Notes: a model not told the origin generated them from the sequence alone. DNA of 64,000 nt from Bacteroidota bacterium (GCA_021813905.1 JAKAJH010000007.1:1-64000), one strand, 5' to 3'. Shown: positions 18,352 through 29,223, counted from the stretch's first letter. Numbers and translations are program-made.

Positions 18352-21075
18352 ATGAGAATGTTCTTCCGATCCATCACCCGAGGTCTGCTGATTCTGTCCC
18401 TCGGCCTCCTGCCGGTCTTCGCGTGGGCGGGGCAGACAGGAAAAATCGCCGGCCGCGTTACGGACGCGTCCACCCATGAGCCCTTGATCGGGGCTTCCGT
18501 GATCCTCCGCGGAACGACCATCGGCACTACGACCGACACGGACGGGTTCTACACGATCAATAATATCCCGCCGGATGTGTACGCCGTGACCGTGAGCTTC
18601 GTCGGCTACCGCAAGACGGTGGTCGAGAACGTACAGGTCCGGATCGATCTGACGACACAGGTCGACGTGGCGATGCAGCCGGAGGCAGTCGAGGCGAGCG
18701 AAGTGGTCATCGTGGCGCAGCGTCCGTTGGTGCAGAAGGACCTGACCTCTTCGTCTGTCACCGTCTCCAGCGACGAGCTCAAGCGTATTCCGACCGAGAA
18801 CGTCTTTCAGGTCGTGAATCTGCAGGCGGGAGTGGTCGGCGGTCATTTCCGCGGCGGCCGATCGGACGAAGTGGCCTATCTGGTGGATGGTGTCGCCGTC
18901 AATGATCCATACAACGGCGCTATGGCCATGCAGGTGGATAACAATTCGATCCGCGAGATGGAAGTGATCAGCGGCACCTTCAACGCGGAATACGGTCAGG
19001 CAATGTCCGGCATCGTGAACATCGTGACGCCGGAGGGCTCATCGACATTCCACGGCGGTGTGTCGGTCTATACCGGCGGGTACATGACCGGTCATACCGA
19101 CCTCTTCCCGAACGTCGGGAGCATCAGTCAGATGCGGACCCGAAACGTGCAGGGGAACCTGAGCGGATATGTCCCGGGAGTTTCGTTCCTGAATTTCTTC
19201 GTGTCGGGTCGCTATTATGCCGACGACGGCTATCTGTTCGGCAAGCGCGTGTACAACATCACTGATCGCACCTATCCATTGATCGCGGCGGACGGACTTC
19301 CGGTGTACGATCAGGCCGGCAACCCGACTTACGTCATCACGGCGACCGGGGACGGCGCGTACGTGCCGATGAACCCATCCCACCGGACATCGTTTGACGG
19401 CAAGCTATCCGCGTCGTTCGGGACGTTCAAGGCCAGCTACAGCGCGATGTGGGATGACAACTGGAATAAGTATTACGACCATGGCTATGCGTGGGCGCCC
19501 GACGGCATCATGAACCACTATCGGCAGGACTGGATTCACTCCCTCCAGCTGACCCATACGCCATCGGCGAATACGTATCAGACATTGAAGCTGGGCTACA
19601 ACTGGTTCAACTACAAAGGATATCTCTATGCGGATCCGTTCGATCCGCGTTACGTGGATCCCAGTCTGGGAACGCCGCAGTCGGGGTACACATTCAACAC
19701 CGGCGGGAACCAGACGGGCCGGTACGACCGCTACACCCGGTCCATGATCGCCCAGTGGGCGCTCAACTCGCAGATCACGCGCCGGCACAAGGTGGGCGTC
19801 GGCGTCGAGGTTCGTCAGCACGAACTTTACAGCCATGGCATGTCCATGATCAACGTGAACACGACGGTGCCGGACACGACGCAGCCGGGAAATCCCCTGC
19901 TGTTTGTGGTCGGGTATCCGCAGCCGGGTGCGCCGGGAAACCAGTTCTACCTCAAATGTCCGATCGAAGCATCTGCCTACGTGCAGGACAAGATCGAATA
20001 CGACATGATGATCATCAACGCCGGCGTTCGGGTGGACTACTTCGACGCGAATTCCTCCTATCCCACGGACCTGCGCAACCCGACGAAAAATCCGTTGTTC
20101 CCCGGCGCCGACGTTTGGAAGAAGGCGACGGCCAAAGTGCAGGTAAGTCCGCGGCTCGGCGTTTCGTTCCCCATCACGGATCAGGGGATCATTCACTTCT
20201 CATACGGCCATTTCTTCCAGATCCCGAGCTTTGACAATCTCTATACGAACTCCGATTACCTGGTGACCCCCAGCAGCACACTGTCGAACCTTGCCGGCAA
20301 TCCGGACCTCGATGCGCAGCGCACCGTCATGTACGAGGTGGGTCTCCAGCAGGTGATCCTGACGAATATCGGACTGAACTTCACGGTGTATTATCGTGAT
20401 ATCCGAAATCTGCTGGGCATGGAGATCCTTCGTACCTACGAAGGATATCAGTATGCCCGCTTCGTAAATCGCGACTACGGGAATGTGAAGGGATTTGTGC
20501 TCTCCCTGGACAGGCAGTTCTCCGACTTCTTCGGCATCCGGATGGACTACACCTACCAGCTGGCCTCAGGGAACACGTCCGATCCGCGTGAAGTGTACTA
20601 TAATAACCAGACGAACCCGCCGACGGAATCGAACCGCACGGTTGTTCCGCTGAACTGGGACCAGCGTTCGACCCTGAACATTTCCGTTACCGTTGGCCAG
20701 CCGCAGGACTGGAATATCGGACTGATCACGCAGCTCGGATCGGGATTCCCCTATACCGAGGACATCCGCGTCTCGAACGGTCTTCGCTTCCAGAACGGCG
20801 GCGTGAAGCCGTCGACGTTCAACATGGATCTGCGCGCGGAAAAGACCTTCTCGGTGAGTGGCGTGCACCTGACGGCATTCGCGCTGGTGTACAATCTCCT
20901 CGACACAAGGAACGAACTGAACGTGGATGCGGCGAGCGGACGCGCGAACATCGACCTGTACACGTATCTCGCCGGTCGCGTGATCGGTTTGAATACGATC
21001 GACGAGTATGTGAAGAATCCTGCGAATATCTCAACCCCCCGACAGGTGCGGGTGGGCTTGAGTCTTGACTTCTAG
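18352..21075 (+). CDS. TonB-dependent receptor with carboxypeptidase-regulatory-like N-terminal domain
   Basis: 'GKIAGRVTDASTHEPLIGASVILRGTTIGTTTDTDGFYTINNIPPDVYAVTVSFVGYRKTVVENV' and plug 'GGRSDEVAYLVDGVAVNDPYNG...INGTFNAEYGQAMSGIVNIVT'-like sequence. Confidence 0.92.
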   Translation: MRMFFRSITRGLLILSLGLLPVFAWAGQTGKIAGRVTDASTHEPLIGASVILRGTTIGTTTDTDGFYTINNIPPDVYAVTVSFVGYRKTVVENVQVRIDLTTQVDVAMQPEAVEASEVVIVAQRPLVQKDLTSSSVTVSSDELKRIPTENVFQVVNLQAGVVGGHFRGGRSDEVAYLVDGVAVNDPYNGAMAMQVDNNSIREMEVISGTFNAEYGQAMSGIVNIVTPEGSSTFHGGVSVYTGGYMTGHTDLFPNVGSISQMRTRNVQGNLSGYVPGVSFLNFFVSGRYYADDGYLFGKRVYNITDRTYPLIAADGLPVYDQAGNPTYVITATGDGAYVPMNPSHRTSFDGKLSASFGTFKASYSAMWDDNWNKYYDHGYAWAPDGIMNHYRQDWIHSLQLTHTPSANTYQTLKLGYNWFNYKGYLYADPFDPRYVDPSLGTPQSGYTFNTGGNQTGRYDRYTRSMIAQWALNSQITRRHKVGVGVEVRQHELYSHGMSMINVNTTVPDTTQPGNPLLFVVGYPQPGAPGNQFYLKCPIEASAYVQDKIEYDMMIINAGVRVDYFDANSSYPTDLRNPTKNPLFPGADVWKKATAKVQVSPRLGVSFPITDQGIIHFSYGHFFQIPSFDNLYTNSDYLVTPSSTLSNLAGNPDLDAQRTVMYEVGLQQVILTNIGLNFTVYYRDIRNLLGMEILRTYEGYQYARFVNRDYGNVKGFVLSLDRQFSDFFGIRMDYTYQLASGNTSDPREVYYNNQTNPPTESNRTVVPLNWDQRSTLNISVTVGQPQDWNIGLITQLGSGFPYTEDIRVSNGLRFQNGGVKPSTFNMDLRAEKTFSVSGVHLTAFALVYNLLDTRNELNVDAASGRANIDLYTYLAGRVIGLNTIDEYVKNPANISTPRQVRVGLSLDF

Positions 21076-21100
21076 AACCGTTTCAAGATCGGACATATCC

Positions 21101-24100
21101 ATGATGCGTCGAATTTTCATTTGGGCCGCGATTCTGGCGGCGGGTACGACCGGAGCGCTCGGACAACCGCAGCTGATCTTCAACACGCAGGCGGTCAACT
21201 TCGGCAACGTGCGCGTGGGCGAGATGTCGCATGTGAACGAGGCGATCATCCTCTTCACGAATACGGGAACCGATACCCTGCGCATAACCGCAATTACGTT
21301 CACCGGAGCGCATTTCACGTCCAATCAGACCACGATGGTGATCCCGCCGCGGCAATTCGCCGGCGATCCTGTCGGGTCAGTGCTCGATACGCTCCATTTC
21401 TTCCCGACGGTGCCCGGACCGGATTCGGCCTGGATGGTCGTCACGAGCAACAGCCCGCACTCGCCGGATTCGCTCCAGGTCATCGGATTCGGATTGCAGG
21501 GCAACATCGTCGATGCCCGCACGCAGGCCTATCGCGACGATCCGTACGGTGATGAACTGTATCGTCGGCAGGGAATCATGGACGGGAACCGCGTCGTGAC
21601 GCTGTTCCGCAATGACGGCGAAGTCGGCGACTGGCCCAATCAGCCGTCGGCAGTCTGGCCGAAAGGAACAAACCACTCGTACCTGGACGGCGTTGCGCTC
21701 CTCATCGGGGCCAAGATCACCGCCCCGGGGAACGGACAGACGATCACCCCCATCATGTCAGCGTATCGGGAGGAGGTTTCGACCGATCCGGTCACGGGGA
21801 AACAATGGGTGCTTCAGCCTGTCCCCGGCTACCTCAACGCATCGCCGCCTCCCGGCACCGAGCCACGGCCGGCGGTGAATGTGGACACGACGACATTTCC
21901 TCCGACGTGGCCGGTCGCCCTCGGATTGACCCCCGCATGGAACGGATTCTGGTACGGGTACTTCGGCCGTGGCGTGACCAATTCCGACTTCGAGACGTTC
22001 TTCGTCCTTGATGATTCGAAGGACAAGGAGTTCACGCTTCCCCCGTACAAGTATTTCCCGATCGCCTCGGACTCCAATCGCGCCGGTCTGGGTATTCGCC
22101 TCGAGGTTCGCGGATTTCAATGGTCGCATGTGCTCGCGGAAGATATCATCTTCTGGCACTACGATATCGTGAACATCTCCGACCACGATTACGATACCAC
22201 CTGTTTCGGATTCTACTCCGATCCCGGCATCGGCGGCACGAACAACTCCGGCAACAGCGCGCTGTTCTCGCGAAGCAAGGTCGGCGGCCAGTCGCTGGAT
22301 ATGGCTTACGCGTGGTGCACGAGCGGGTTGGGCGTCCCGGGCAACTACAAGACCGGCTATCTGGGATATGCATATCTCGAGAGTCCGGGAAATCCGTACG
22401 ACGGGATCGATAACGATCTGGACGGTATGGTCGACGAGCGGCGGGACAACAACATCGATGACGACCATGACTGGGTTCCGTACAGCGATCTGAATCACAA
22501 CGGGAAATGGGATCCGGGTGAGCCGCTGAATGACGACGTCGGCCGTGACGGCGTCGGCCCCACCGATCCGCAGTATACCGGACCGGATGAAGGTGAAGGC
22601 GACGGAATCCCGACGCACGGCGAGCCGGACTTCGACGAGACCGACATCCACGAATCCGATATGATCGGCCTGAGCGCGGTCTCCATTTATATCCTGGCCG
22701 ACAAGGGCCCGACCGGCGGATGGCCCAAGAATGATAATGTGATGTGGGGGAAGATGAACAACGGCTTCAAGGATACGACCATCCAGAATACCAACATCAG
22801 CATGGTCTTCTCGTCGGGACCGTTCCCCTGGAAGCAGACGAAGCGCGAACGATTCTCGATGGCGCTGGCTTTCGGCGATGACCTTCCGGGATTGATCTTC
22901 AACAAGGAGACTGTCCAGGAAGTGTACAACGCGAACTACAACTTCTCCAAACCACCATACAAGCCGCGCGTGACGGCGGTGCCGGGTGACAAACGGGTGT
23001 TCCTGTACTGGGACAACATCGCTGAATCGTCCGTGGACCGGTTCCTGGGTTTCGAGGATTCGACAAAGACCCAGTATAAGAAGAGCTTTGAAGGATACAC
23101 GATCTATCGCAGCGGCGAGCCGTTCTTCGAAGACGATCTGAAGATAACTGATTCGCAGGGCACGCCGCGCTACTGGAAGCCGATCGCCCAATTCGATCTC
23201 GTGGACAGCATCGCGGGTCCTGATCCTGTTGGGATCAATGGCGCCCATTTCTGGCGCGGAGCGAATACAGGTCTCGAACATTCATTCATCGACACGACCG
23301 TTACCAACGGCGTGACGTACTACTATGCCGTCTGCTCGTACTCGAAGGGCGATCCGAACCGCGGCACGAGAGGACTGCAGCCAACCGAGTGCGCCAAAGT
23401 CATCTCCACCGATAACGTGGGGAACGTGAAGTTCGTCGATATGAACTGCGCGGTGGTGATCCCGCAGAAGCCGGCGCTGGGCTACGAGGCGCCGCGTGCG
23501 GTCTCGGGGCTTGACCATGTGGCCGGAGGCATCGGTACCGGACGGCTTCAGCTGACAGTGCTGAATCCCACACAGATCCAGGACGGCGATCAGTACTCCG
23601 TGGCGTTCACCTCCACTGCGCTGACGGCACCGTACCGAACAAAGTCGTACGATATTCTCCGGACACGCAACGGAGCCACGGATACCCTCTGGAAGGGAAT
23701 CGACACCTCCGCCATCGGCGCCACCAAGTCGTCGCCGCCGTTCGACGGCATGATCGTTTCGGTGCTGAACGATACGGCTGTCACCGTGAATGACACAGGC
23801 ACCGGCTGGGTCGTCGGCACCAGCAACGTCCGCATGCGGGCCGCCATCGACAATTCCATCGCCTCCCGCAACGTCGCCTGGCCGGCCGATTATGAAATCC
23901 GGTTCACCGACACACCGGCGGACACGACGCTGTTTGATCTTCCGCCCACTTATCCGATGATGCCGCTGAACTTCACGATCACCAACACGACGTCCGGTCA
24001 GCGCGTGAAGTGCATCGTGTTCGACACGGATAATTCGGGATCGCTGACGCTCGGCGATACTATCCGCATCATCGACGGATTTGTGAACCTCAGCAATTTC

Positions 24101-24580
24101 AAGATCGCCTACAAGCTCACGTACGGTCAGCCGTTCGGCACGGTCCAGTACCCGCAGGCGGGAGACCGGTTCGTGATCAGGACCAACCGGCCGTTCCTGA
24201 CGGGGGATCACTTCGACTTCATGATGCGCGCCTCCTCGGTCAACGCCGCGAACGCCCGCGACCAGTTGAGCCGGATCACGGTGGTCCCGAACCCGTACAT
24301 CTCGACTGCCTCCTGGGAGCCGCGGACCCTGTACACCACCGGTCGCGGGGAACGCCTGATCCAGTTCACGAAGCTGCCGGCGCAGTGCACTATCCGGATC
24401 TACACGATCACCGGCGCGCTGGTGAAGACGCTCGTGAAGGATTCGTCCCCGACGAACGGTGCGTTGTCGTGGAATCTGGTGTCGGACGACGGCATGGATA
24501 TCGCCTACGGTCTGTACATCTTCCATGTGGACGCGCCGGGGATCGGTGAGTACATCGGCAAATTCGCGGTTGTGAAGTGA
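21101..24580 (+). CDS. Large secreted protein (ASPM/choice-of-anchor-like N-terminus, FnIII-like region, C-terminal sorting-like tail)
   Basis: 'FNTQAVNFGNVRVGEMSHVNEAIILFTNTGTDTLRITAITF' N-terminal repeat domain; tail 'TRIYTITGALVKTL...YGLYIFHVDAPGIGEYIGKFAVVK'-like. Confidence 0.65.
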   Translation: MMRRIFIWAAILAAGTTGALGQPQLIFNTQAVNFGNVRVGEMSHVNEAIILFTNTGTDTLRITAITFTGAHFTSNQTTMVIPPRQFAGDPVGSVLDTLHFFPTVPGPDSAWMVVTSNSPHSPDSLQVIGFGLQGNIVDARTQAYRDDPYGDELYRRQGIMDGNRVVTLFRNDGEVGDWPNQPSAVWPKGTNHSYLDGVALLIGAKITAPGNGQTITPIMSAYREEVSTDPVTGKQWVLQPVPGYLNASPPPGTEPRPAVNVDTTTFPPTWPVALGLTPAWNGFWYGYFGRGVTNSDFETFFVLDDSKDKEFTLPPYKYFPIASDSNRAGLGIRLEVRGFQWSHVLAEDIIFWHYDIVNISDHDYDTTCFGFYSDPGIGGTNNSGNSALFSRSKVGGQSLDMAYAWCTSGLGVPGNYKTGYLGYAYLESPGNPYDGIDNDLDGMVDERRDNNIDDDHDWVPYSDLNHNGKWDPGEPLNDDVGRDGVGPTDPQYTGPDEGEGDGIPTHGEPDFDETDIHESDMIGLSAVSIYILADKGPTGGWPKNDNVMWGKMNNGFKDTTIQNTNISMVFSSGPFPWKQTKRERFSMALAFGDDLPGLIFNKETVQEVYNANYNFSKPPYKPRVTAVPGDKRVFLYWDNIAESSVDRFLGFEDSTKTQYKKSFEGYTIYRSGEPFFEDDLKITDSQGTPRYWKPIAQFDLVDSIAGPDPVGINGAHFWRGANTGLEHSFIDTTVTNGVTYYYAVCSYSKGDPNRGTRGLQPTECAKVISTDNVGNVKFVDMNCAVVIPQKPALGYEAPRAVSGLDHVAGGIGTGRLQLTVLNPTQIQDGDQYSVAFTSTALTAPYRTKSYDILRTRNGATDTLWKGIDTSAIGATKSSPPFDGMIVSVLNDTAVTVNDTGTGWVVGTSNVRMRAAIDNSIASRNVAWPADYEIRFTDTPADTTLFDLPPTYPMMPLNFTITNTTSGQRVKCIVFDTDNSGSLTLGDTIRIIDGFVNLSNFKIAYKLTYGQPFGTVQYPQAGDRFVIRTNRPFLTGDHFDFMMRASSVNAANARDQLSRITVVPNPYISTASWEPRTLYTTGRGERLIQFTKLPAQCTIRIYTITGALVKTLVKDSSPTNGALSWNLVSDDGMDIAYGLYIFHVDAPGIGEYIGKFAVVK

Positions 24581-24588
24581 GGAACTCC

Positions 24589-25614
24589 ATGACACCACGC
24601 ATTTCTGTTCTGGCAGTGCTGCTGGCCGTGTCAATTTCGACCGCCGCGGCCCAATCGTCGAACGTGTCGAAGCGCGGCACGACCGCCGCTCCGTTCCTGA
24701 AGATCCCCCAGGGCGCGCGAGCGCTCGGCATGGGCGGAGCATTCGTTGCGTCGGCCGAGGGGCCGTCCGCGATGTACTGGAATCCGGCGGGCATCACCGA
24801 GGTGCCGGGCGTTCAGGTGCTCGTCGAACACACGAACTGGATCGCAGACATCCAGTACGAGTACCTCGGTGCCACCGTGGGGCTGGGGACAATGGGCGCG
24901 GTCGGCGTCAACGTGACGGTCTCGAACATCGGTGACATGAAGGTGACCACCGTCGACCAGCAGGACGGCACCGGTGAAGTGTTCGGCGTGACGGATCTCG
25001 CCGTCGGGCTCTCCTACGGGCTGAAACTGACCGACAATTTCGCGATCGGCTTCAACCCGAAGGTCATCTATCAGAAGATCTGGAAGATGAGCGCGACCGG
25101 CTTCGGGATCGACCTGGGCATCAAGTACCGGACGCCGTTCAAAGGAATCGTGCTCGGCATGGCGGTCACCAATTTCGGTTCGAAGATGCAGATGACCGGC
25201 GAGAACGGCCTCGTGCTGTACGATCCCGATCCCACGTCATCCGGGAATAACGGACATATCCCGGCGTATCTCTCGACGAACGAATGGGAACTCCCCCTGA
25301 ACTTCACCGTCGGCCTGGCGTACGATGTGCCCATCGGCTCCCTCGGCCGTCTGACCATCGCGGCGGATGCGATGCATCCCAACGACAACTACGAGAGCGT
25401 GAATGCCGGCGGAGAGTACGTGTTCCAGGATTTCCTGTACCTCCGCGCCGGCATGAAGTCCATCTTCCAGACGCAGTCGGAGGAAGGCCTGACCTTCGGC
25501 GTGGGGATCAAACAGTTCGTGCTCGGGAATGTCGAGTTCTCGGTCGATTACGCGTATCAGGATTTTTCCCGACTGAAGAATGTCCAGAAATTCTCCCTGG
25601 GCATCGGTTTCTGA
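24589..25614 (+). CDS. PorV/PorQ family outer membrane beta-barrel protein
   Basis: 'FLKIPQGARALGMGGAFVASAEGPSAMYWNPAGITEVPGVQVLVEHTNWIADIQYEYLG'. Confidence 0.88.
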   Translation: MTPRISVLAVLLAVSISTAAAQSSNVSKRGTTAAPFLKIPQGARALGMGGAFVASAEGPSAMYWNPAGITEVPGVQVLVEHTNWIADIQYEYLGATVGLGTMGAVGVNVTVSNIGDMKVTTVDQQDGTGEVFGVTDLAVGLSYGLKLTDNFAIGFNPKVIYQKIWKMSATGFGIDLGIKYRTPFKGIVLGMAVTNFGSKMQMTGENGLVLYDPDPTSSGNNGHIPAYLSTNEWELPLNFTVGLAYDVPIGSLGRLTIAADAMHPNDNYESVNAGGEYVFQDFLYLRAGMKSIFQTQSEEGLTFGVGIKQFVLGNVEFSVDYAYQDFSRLKNVQKFSLGIGF

Positions 25615-25621
25615 GCGACGC

Positions 25622-26950
25622 ATGAGTAATCGTCGGCACTGGACAGGACACCGGATCGGTATCGCCGCGGGACTGGTGTTGTCTGCGGTGCTGTCAGCGC
25701 CGGCGCAGGTACCGGTTCCGCCGACCGGCTGCTACCACGCCGCGTTCGCACCGAACGATCCGGCACACGGAGTGTACGGTCGCGCCGAGTTCGTGCGGCT
25801 GTCGGGCAAGTCGCTCGCCATTGAAATGTTCTACACCGGCTGGCCCACGAACAAAGTGCCGGATTTCCCCTCGGCCACCTGCGACACGATCGTGAAGTAC
25901 GGCAGCATTCCGCATATCACGTGGGAACCATGGACGGGGAGTTCCTCGGATGCCCTGAGCGCGATCCTGTCCGGATCGTGGGACGCGTACCTGATCGGAT
26001 ATGCGCAGCAGACGAAGCAGTGGGGAAAGCCGCTGTTCATCCGTGTCGGCCATGAAATGAACGGCAACTGGTATCCTTGGTGCGGAGCGCTCAATGGCGG
26101 CGCGACGCTGACCGGCTTCGGCGATCCGGCGAAGGCCGACGGGCCCGAGCGATTCATCGCGGCGTTCCGGCACATCCGCCACATATTCGATTCGGTGGGG
26201 GTGACGAACGTTTCATGGATCTGGGCACCGAACAACTTCTCGACGCCGGCTGATGCCTGGAACGCACCGGAAGCGTACTATCCCGGTGATGACGTGGTGG
26301 ACTGGATCGGTTTTGACGGCTACAACTGGGGGACATCCCAGACGTGGTCCGGTTGGGCTAGCTTCTACAATACGTTTCAGGATATCTATAACCGTTTCGC
26401 GTCATCGACGAAGCCATTCATGATCGCCGAATTCGCCTCGGCGGAGGTGGGAGGCGACAAAGGGCAGTGGATCCGTGAGGCGTTCCTCTATACCAAGGGT
26501 CTGTTTACGAAGATCAAGGCGCTGACCTGGTTCAATATCAATAAGGAGACGGACTGGCGCATCAACTCCGGCACTGCGACACTGACAGGCTATGCGCAGG
26601 CCGTCTCCGACAGCTACTTCCTCGGCGCAGTGCCGACTACGGCGGTGGCCTCGGCGGTGCAGGCGCCCGCGGTGGAAACCGTCTTTCTCCCGCCCTCGCC
26701 GAATCCGACGAACGGCGCTGTGACGTGCACGATTTCAATCCCCGCAGCCGTCACGGGTTCGTTGCGGATCTATAATCTTCTGGGCCAGGAGGTCCGGCTG
26801 CTGGCGCAGGGAGCGTGGGAACGCGGGATTCATCGGTGGACCTGGGATACGCGTGATGCCGCCAATGGCGCGGTCCCTTCCGGCGTGTATCTGGCCGTCT
26901 GTCTTGCCGGACGACAACGATTCGTTCAGAAAATTCTCATCACGAAGTAA
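25622..26950 (+). CDS. GH26 family glycoside hydrolase (beta-mannanase-like) with sorting-like tail
   Basis: 'IPHITWEPW...KPLFIRVGHEMNGNWYPWCG...NVSWIWAPNNF...KPFMIAEFASAE'; tail 'GSLRIYNLLGQEVRLL'. Confidence 0.88.
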   Translation: MSNRRHWTGHRIGIAAGLVLSAVLSAPAQVPVPPTGCYHAAFAPNDPAHGVYGRAEFVRLSGKSLAIEMFYTGWPTNKVPDFPSATCDTIVKYGSIPHITWEPWTGSSSDALSAILSGSWDAYLIGYAQQTKQWGKPLFIRVGHEMNGNWYPWCGALNGGATLTGFGDPAKADGPERFIAAFRHIRHIFDSVGVTNVSWIWAPNNFSTPADAWNAPEAYYPGDDVVDWIGFDGYNWGTSQTWSGWASFYNTFQDIYNRFASSTKPFMIAEFASAEVGGDKGQWIREAFLYTKGLFTKIKALTWFNINKETDWRINSGTATLTGYAQAVSDSYFLGAVPTTAVASAVQAPAVETVFLPPSPNPTNGAVTCTISIPAAVTGSLRIYNLLGQEVRLLAQGAWERGIHRWTWDTRDAANGAVPSGVYLAVCLAGRQRFVQKILITK

Positions 26951-26961
26951 TCATCTCTCCT

Positions 26962-29223
26962 ATGTCTATGAAAACTCTCTCCATTCGCACGATCCTGGCG
27001 GCCGTTCTCGTGGTTGTCGCCGGCACGGCCCTGAGCGCCTCTCCCGTCTCCAAGGAACGCATGAAGCAGATCGACAAGAAGATCGACGTGCTTCTGCGCA
27101 AGATGACGATCGAAGAAAAAGTCGGGCAGATGACCCAGGTGACTATCGATCTGGTCTCCGTGGGTCCGGACGGCCGGCACGAGCCGCATGCCATCGATCC
27201 GGCGAAGCTCGAGGAGGCGGTGCTCAAATATCACGTTGGTTCCATTCTGAATGTCGGACCGGCCGGGTATCCGGTGGAGCACTGGCGCGAGGTCGTCACG
27301 CAGATCCAGGATTGTGCGAAGAAGTCACGCCTCGGCATACCGGTTCTCTACGGGATCGATGCCATCCATGGGGCCACCTATACGGGCGGTTCGACCTTGT
27401 TCCCGCAGCCGATCGGTATCGCCGCGACCTGGAACACGGAACTCGCCAAAGGCGTGGGGGATGTGACTGCCCTCGAGATCCGGGCCTCGGGCATCCCGTG
27501 GAATTTCTCGCCGAATCTCGACCTCGGCCGTCAGCCGCTCTGGCCGCGCATGTGGGAAAGCTACGGCGAAGACGTCAACCTGGCGATCGCGATCTCCGAG
27601 GCGTATATCGACGGCATGATGGGCGAGGATATGAGCGCTCCCGCGAAAGTCGCGCCCTGCGTGAAGCATTATGCCGGTTACGGGTATCCGTTCAACGGCA
27701 AGGACCGCACACCGGCGTGGATCGACGAGCGGATGATGCGGCAGTACTTCCTGCCGCCGTTTGAAGCGGCGGTGCGGGCCGGCGTTCCCACGGTGATGGC
27801 GAATTCTTCGGAGGTCAACGGAATCCCGGGCCATGCCAATTATCATCTTCTCACCGAAGTGCTGAAGAACGAATGGGGTTTCCAGGGCTTCGTCGACTCG
27901 GACTGGCGGGACATCGAAAACCTCCACACGCGGGACCATGTGGCGGCCACGCCGAAGGAAGCCGTGCGAATGGCCGTGATGGCCGGCGTCGATATGAGCA
28001 TGGTGCCCCTGGATTACAGTTTCTATGATCTGCTGCTGCAGCTCGTCAAAGAGAACGCCGTTCCGGTCTCGCGCATCGATGACGCGGTCCGCCGCATCCT
28101 GCGCGTGAAGTATCTGGTCGGCATCTTCGATGCGCCGTATCCCGACGCCTCGCTTGCTTCGAAATTCGCGACGCCGGAAAATACGGAGTTCAACCGCACC
28201 GTTGCCCGGGAATCAATCACGCTCCTGAAGAACAACGCATCGCTCCTGCCGCTGAAGAAGAACGCCCGCGTCCTCGTCACAGGGCCGACCGCCAACCTGC
28301 TCTCCTCCCTCAACGGCGGGTGGACGATCACCTGGCAGGGGAACGAGGAAGATCGCTATCCGAAGAACAAGCCGACCATCCTGAAGGCGATTCAGGAGGC
28401 GATCGGCGACGGACTGGTGGTGTACCGGCCGGGGACGACGTTCGACGCGGCGCTGGACGTCAAGTCCGCGGTGGCGGCCGCGGAGACCGCGGATGTGGTC
28501 ATCGCCTGCCTCGGCGAGAAGGCATACTGTGAAACGCCGGGAAACATCAACGACCTCACCCTCGACGACGCACAGCTGACGCTGGTCGAGGAACTGGCGA
28601 AAGCGCACAAGCCGATCGTGCTGGTACTGGCGGAAGGGCGCCCGCGTCTGATCCACCGCGTCGTCGGGAAAGCCGACGCGATCCTCCTGGCGTATCTGCC
28701 CGGAATGGAAGGTGGGCATGCGATCGCCGATATCCTGTTCGGCGACGCCGTGCCGTCCGGAAAGCTGCCGTTCAGCTATCCGAAATATCCCAACGCGATC
28801 ACGATGTACGATCACAAACCGATCGAAGCGGCCGATGTCAACGCGTACGATCCGGAATTTCCGTTCGGCGACGGATTGAGCTATACGACGTTCGCGTATT
28901 CGGATCTGTCGCTGAGCTCGAAGACACTGCCGCGCGATGGGTCGATTACAGCCACGGTCCATGTGAAGAATACCGGTTCCCGGCCGGGCAAGGAGGTCGT
29001 GCAGTTGTACGGCCGTCAGCTCTATCGCACGATCAGCCCGCCGACGCGGGAGCTCAAGGCATTCCAAAAAGTCGCGATCCAGCCCGGCGAGACGGTCACG
29101 GTGAGCTTCACGCTCACGCCGAAGGATTTCGATTTCGTCGGACTGAAGGACACGCGGGTGATCGAGCCGGGCGCATGCGAGCTTTTCGTCGGTCCGCTGT
29201 CGGAAGGTTTTGAACTGAAGTAA
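26962..29223 (+). CDS. GH3 family beta-glucosidase
   Basis: 'MTIEEKVGQMTQVT', 'GIPVLYGIDAIHGATYTGGSTLFPQPIGIAATWN', 'GFVDSDWRDIENL', C-terminal FnIII-like domain. Confidence 0.92.
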   Translation: MSMKTLSIRTILAAVLVVVAGTALSASPVSKERMKQIDKKIDVLLRKMTIEEKVGQMTQVTIDLVSVGPDGRHEPHAIDPAKLEEAVLKYHVGSILNVGPAGYPVEHWREVVTQIQDCAKKSRLGIPVLYGIDAIHGATYTGGSTLFPQPIGIAATWNTELAKGVGDVTALEIRASGIPWNFSPNLDLGRQPLWPRMWESYGEDVNLAIAISEAYIDGMMGEDMSAPAKVAPCVKHYAGYGYPFNGKDRTPAWIDERMMRQYFLPPFEAAVRAGVPTVMANSSEVNGIPGHANYHLLTEVLKNEWGFQGFVDSDWRDIENLHTRDHVAATPKEAVRMAVMAGVDMSMVPLDYSFYDLLLQLVKENAVPVSRIDDAVRRILRVKYLVGIFDAPYPDASLASKFATPENTEFNRTVARESITLLKNNASLLPLKKNARVLVTGPTANLLSSLNGGWTITWQGNEEDRYPKNKPTILKAIQEAIGDGLVVYRPGTTFDAALDVKSAVAAAETADVVIACLGEKAYCETPGNINDLTLDDAQLTLVEELAKAHKPIVLVLAEGRPRLIHRVVGKADAILLAYLPGMEGGHAIADILFGDAVPSGKLPFSYPKYPNAITMYDHKPIEAADVNAYDPEFPFGDGLSYTTFAYSDLSLSSKTLPRDGSITATVHVKNTGSRPGKEVVQLYGRQLYRTISPPTRELKAFQKVAIQPGETVTVSFTLTPKDFDFVGLKDTRVIEPGACELFVGPLSEGFELK

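Noticed and set aside
21758-24742. Two long minus-strand ORFs (507 and 486 aa) opposite the 21101 gene
   Set aside because: Antisense artefacts in high-GC coding sequence.
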